Part shown: positions 27,014 to 29,042 of the stretch, one piece after another
Position numbering within the stretch: position 1 is the first letter of the stretch
Layout: every line of letters starts with the position of its first letter
Assembly: GCA_019648995.1 (NCBI GenBank)
Contig: BLXT01001714.1
Coordinates: 211,543-240,584, forward strand
Source of the DNA: Plakobranchus ocellatus
Taxonomy: Eukaryota; Mollusca; Gastropoda; Plakobranchidae
Length of the DNA: 29,042 bases
Direction of reading: 5' to 3'
Made by a program: the position numbers and the translations under genes
Notes under the pieces: model-generated
What the model was told of the DNA's origin: nothing
The model's input: only the letters and a program-made list of their open reading frames with translations
Database searches by the model: none

Positions 27014-29042
27014 CTGAATGACAAGTAGTTTAGATGCAGGTATCTATAGAGATACATATATTCAATTTCTTTCTGTTTACTAAATGTAACATGGATACAT
27101 TTTAATAAATCAAGGAAATGTGCAAATACTGACAAGAACTTGGCAATGCCCTATGATAGTGAAAATAAAAGATTTACATTATTCATCACAAGGATGCCAC
27201 ATTTTTTTTTTTTTTAATTGGCTGTTCCAATTTGTCGTTTCTTTTTTTTTTTTTTTTTGGCATTTACTTGCATTAAAATTTTCAATAAACCTCATTCTGT
27301 TGGAAACCTTTTTTGTCAAACTAAACATAATTACAAATATTTTCAAAAACTAGTGGTGTAAAAAAATGGAATTATGAATTGGCTTGACAATCATGATAAA
27401 ATTGAAATCATCAAAAATTGAAAGCTAGAGTTTGGATTTATCCTCTCTTTAAGCTCGAGTTTCAGTGAAAGTCTAAGCTGCCTGAGTCTAGTCTAGAGAT
27501 CACATCAAGTTTTCATTTCGCTCTTTGCTTGCATTTTTTATCTGAGTTTTGTGTGAAAAAAAGAAACCAGTATAAAAAAATATCAGACTTACAATTTTTA
27601 GCTACATCTCTCTGAAGCTAGTTAATCTCTAGTTTTAATCTAAGTCCAAATCTAATTTCTAGACCCACATTACTACTTTTTTTTTTTTTTTGTCTTTTAG
27701 ATCATGGTGATGTTGACCTAAAATTGGCAGTTACCTATTGCATCATTGTGCTTCACTCTCTTTCACTTAAACAGGGGGGGGGGGGGGAGAACCTTACTCA
27801 ATGTTTCATATATCAGCCAGGGGGCTAGTCCCCCTCTAGTTTGAAGAAAAACAAATCACAAAACTAAAGAAATAAGAAGATTAATTTTTTAAAAGTTAAA
27901 AGAAGATAAAATCAAATTGATAAAAAAAAATTTAGATAAAGGAGAAAGAAGAGAGGGAGAGGGAAGGGAAATGCGTTTTAAAGGTGAGGAATGAAAGAAG
28001 AGAAAAGGTTATGGGGGAAGGAGATGATCTATATATAGGGCTGCTAATTTAAGAGTGTGGCTGAGTAGATCACAAGTGAAACAGATCCTTCCCTTAGTTT
28101 CTATCCCAGGGTTCCTATAGCTATTACTTCCTTAAAATCAAGGAGATTTCAAGGAGAGAATTTCAAAATCAAAGAGGCTTTTTTGCATGTGCTTTTGAAA
28201 CAGAAAAGGTCACATTTGTGCATAACTATAAGTATAAGAATAGATAAACTTATAAATCAAATATAAGTAAAAGAATATTGAGGCACTGTTCTTGACATAT
28301 CTTAATAAATCTATTTAGCTATCATCTACGAGATATATATCAATTCTCGATAACAAAGATTCTATTCACTTTAAGCAATAGACAGAAAACTGTCTACAAG
28401 TTCTCTGCTGTGTGAAGAAGCCACAAAGAAAACCTAGGCCTATGCCTCGCCAACAGCACCGCCTGCGCTTGTGAGAGGGAGTTATTTTCTTTTGCCTAGG
28501 GCTATGGAACACAAGTTACGGACACATCTGAAGTAAGCATTTGCACACTGCCACATCATCCCACACTGTTTATTGTTTTTGCCATTAATTGCAGTCTGCA
28601 CGTTTTTTTTTCTTTTTTAGAATACTTTTTCTCAATTTATAAAGATTTTGAGGGGAAACAATAAGGCTGCACAAGCCCTATCATATCTGGGGGGAGGGGG
28701 GAGGTAGCGAAAGGACGAAGAGACAGTTATGACAATGGAGGTGTCTAAGTAAAGTACAGTGGTAGAGGGGATAAGATATTGTGAGCTGTCTAATTTCAAA
28801 GTATTGAAAAAAAGCAGAGGAAGGAGGTAGGCAGGAGAAGGCGGGGGACAAGGATGAAGAAGCAATAGAAAGCAAGTCCAGGTGAACTTACAGCAGTGTT
28901 TGGAGTTTTTAATATTAAATTTGTTGAGAACTGCGTATTGTAAGCTTTTCTATAATCTGCAAATTTCATTACGATCTATTGCAGAAAAAAAAAATCTTAC
29001 AAGGTCACCTCACTGGCTGGCCCAAAGACACAATCACACCCA
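27014..29042 (-). other. upstream intron of the host gene, no exon recognised
   Basis: AT-rich with poly(T) tracts, a 14-G run (27774-27787), purine-rich low-complexity stretches (27900-28020 and 28690-28865) and a CAGGGTTCCT word (28107-28116). No RS-rich, PWI or other RBM26-type exon with usable splice phase was found up to the right edge. Confidence 0.5.

Noticed and set aside
26749-27021. Plus-strand 90-codon frame
   Set aside because: It is the antisense shadow of the zinc-finger exon 26798-27013.
28632-28875. Proline/serine-rich minus-strand frames
   Set aside because: Low-complexity purine tract (GGGGGAGG) read on the opposite strand; no splice phase fitting the host gene.
28985-29042. 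Possible RBM26-type exon end at the right edge
   Set aside because: For the phase needed by the exon at 27013, both candidate donors leave an in-frame TGA just upstream.
1-29042. CRISPR array, rRNA, tRNA gene or operon
   Set aside because: No regularly spaced identical repeats with unique spacers, no rRNA-like sequence, no cloverleaf tRNA and no operon structure; the window is animal nuclear DNA.

Overview
The window is animal nuclear DNA: AT-rich, intron-dominated and crowded with retrotransposons. It has no operons or bacterial signals. Both the repeat families and the host gene suggest a lophotrochozoan, most likely a heterobranch gastropod snail, because CTAGATCTAG-like words are abundant outside the repeats and LTR, LINE and SINE copies occur together. 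The taxon is an inference from sequence style and was not tested by any search.

Host gene. One gene runs on the minus strand from about 27013 down to at least 10076. It is the RBM26/RBM27-type RNA-binding protein (Drosophila swm relative). Seven well-supported exons were built from splice sites, phase continuity and protein content: 26798-27013, 26110-26205, 25333-25422, 24285-24473, 11785-12072, 10644-10789 and 10076-10330. Together they encode a CCCH zinc finger (split by an intron), a proline-rich linker and an RRM. A further exon candidate lies at 5393-5586. The N-terminal PWI part and the C-terminal coiled-coil/RRM part lie outside the window or were not found.

Retroelements, left to right. 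Bases 241-4087 hold a decayed Ty3/Gypsy element of conventional order (gag-PR-RT-RNaseH-IN). Bases 4290-4993 and 7818-8466 are two reverse-oriented solo LTRs of a second family, each with a perfect 5-bp target duplication. Bases 13107-18061 are a near-full-length copy of that second family, in the 12.2-kb host intron and antisense to the gene. Its domain order is gag-integrase-RT-RNaseH, so integrase precedes reverse transcriptase as in the Gmr1 group. A Jockey/I-type LINE with RNase H lies on the minus strand at 20378-22985, and a 5'-truncated relative is at 6971-7260. A probable tRNA-derived SINE is at 26470-26615. Short CAGGGTTCC-type ends hint at old hAT-like elements.

Most of the remaining sequence is AT-rich intron with homopolymer tracts and (GA)n arrays. 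The most notable content is the integrase-first Ty3/Gypsy family: it has one full insertion plus two solo LTRs in or beside a single RNA-processing gene. Its coding part is crippled (an in-frame gag-integrase deletion fusion, several frameshifts and nonsense codons), although its LTRs are still very similar to each other over most of their shared length.
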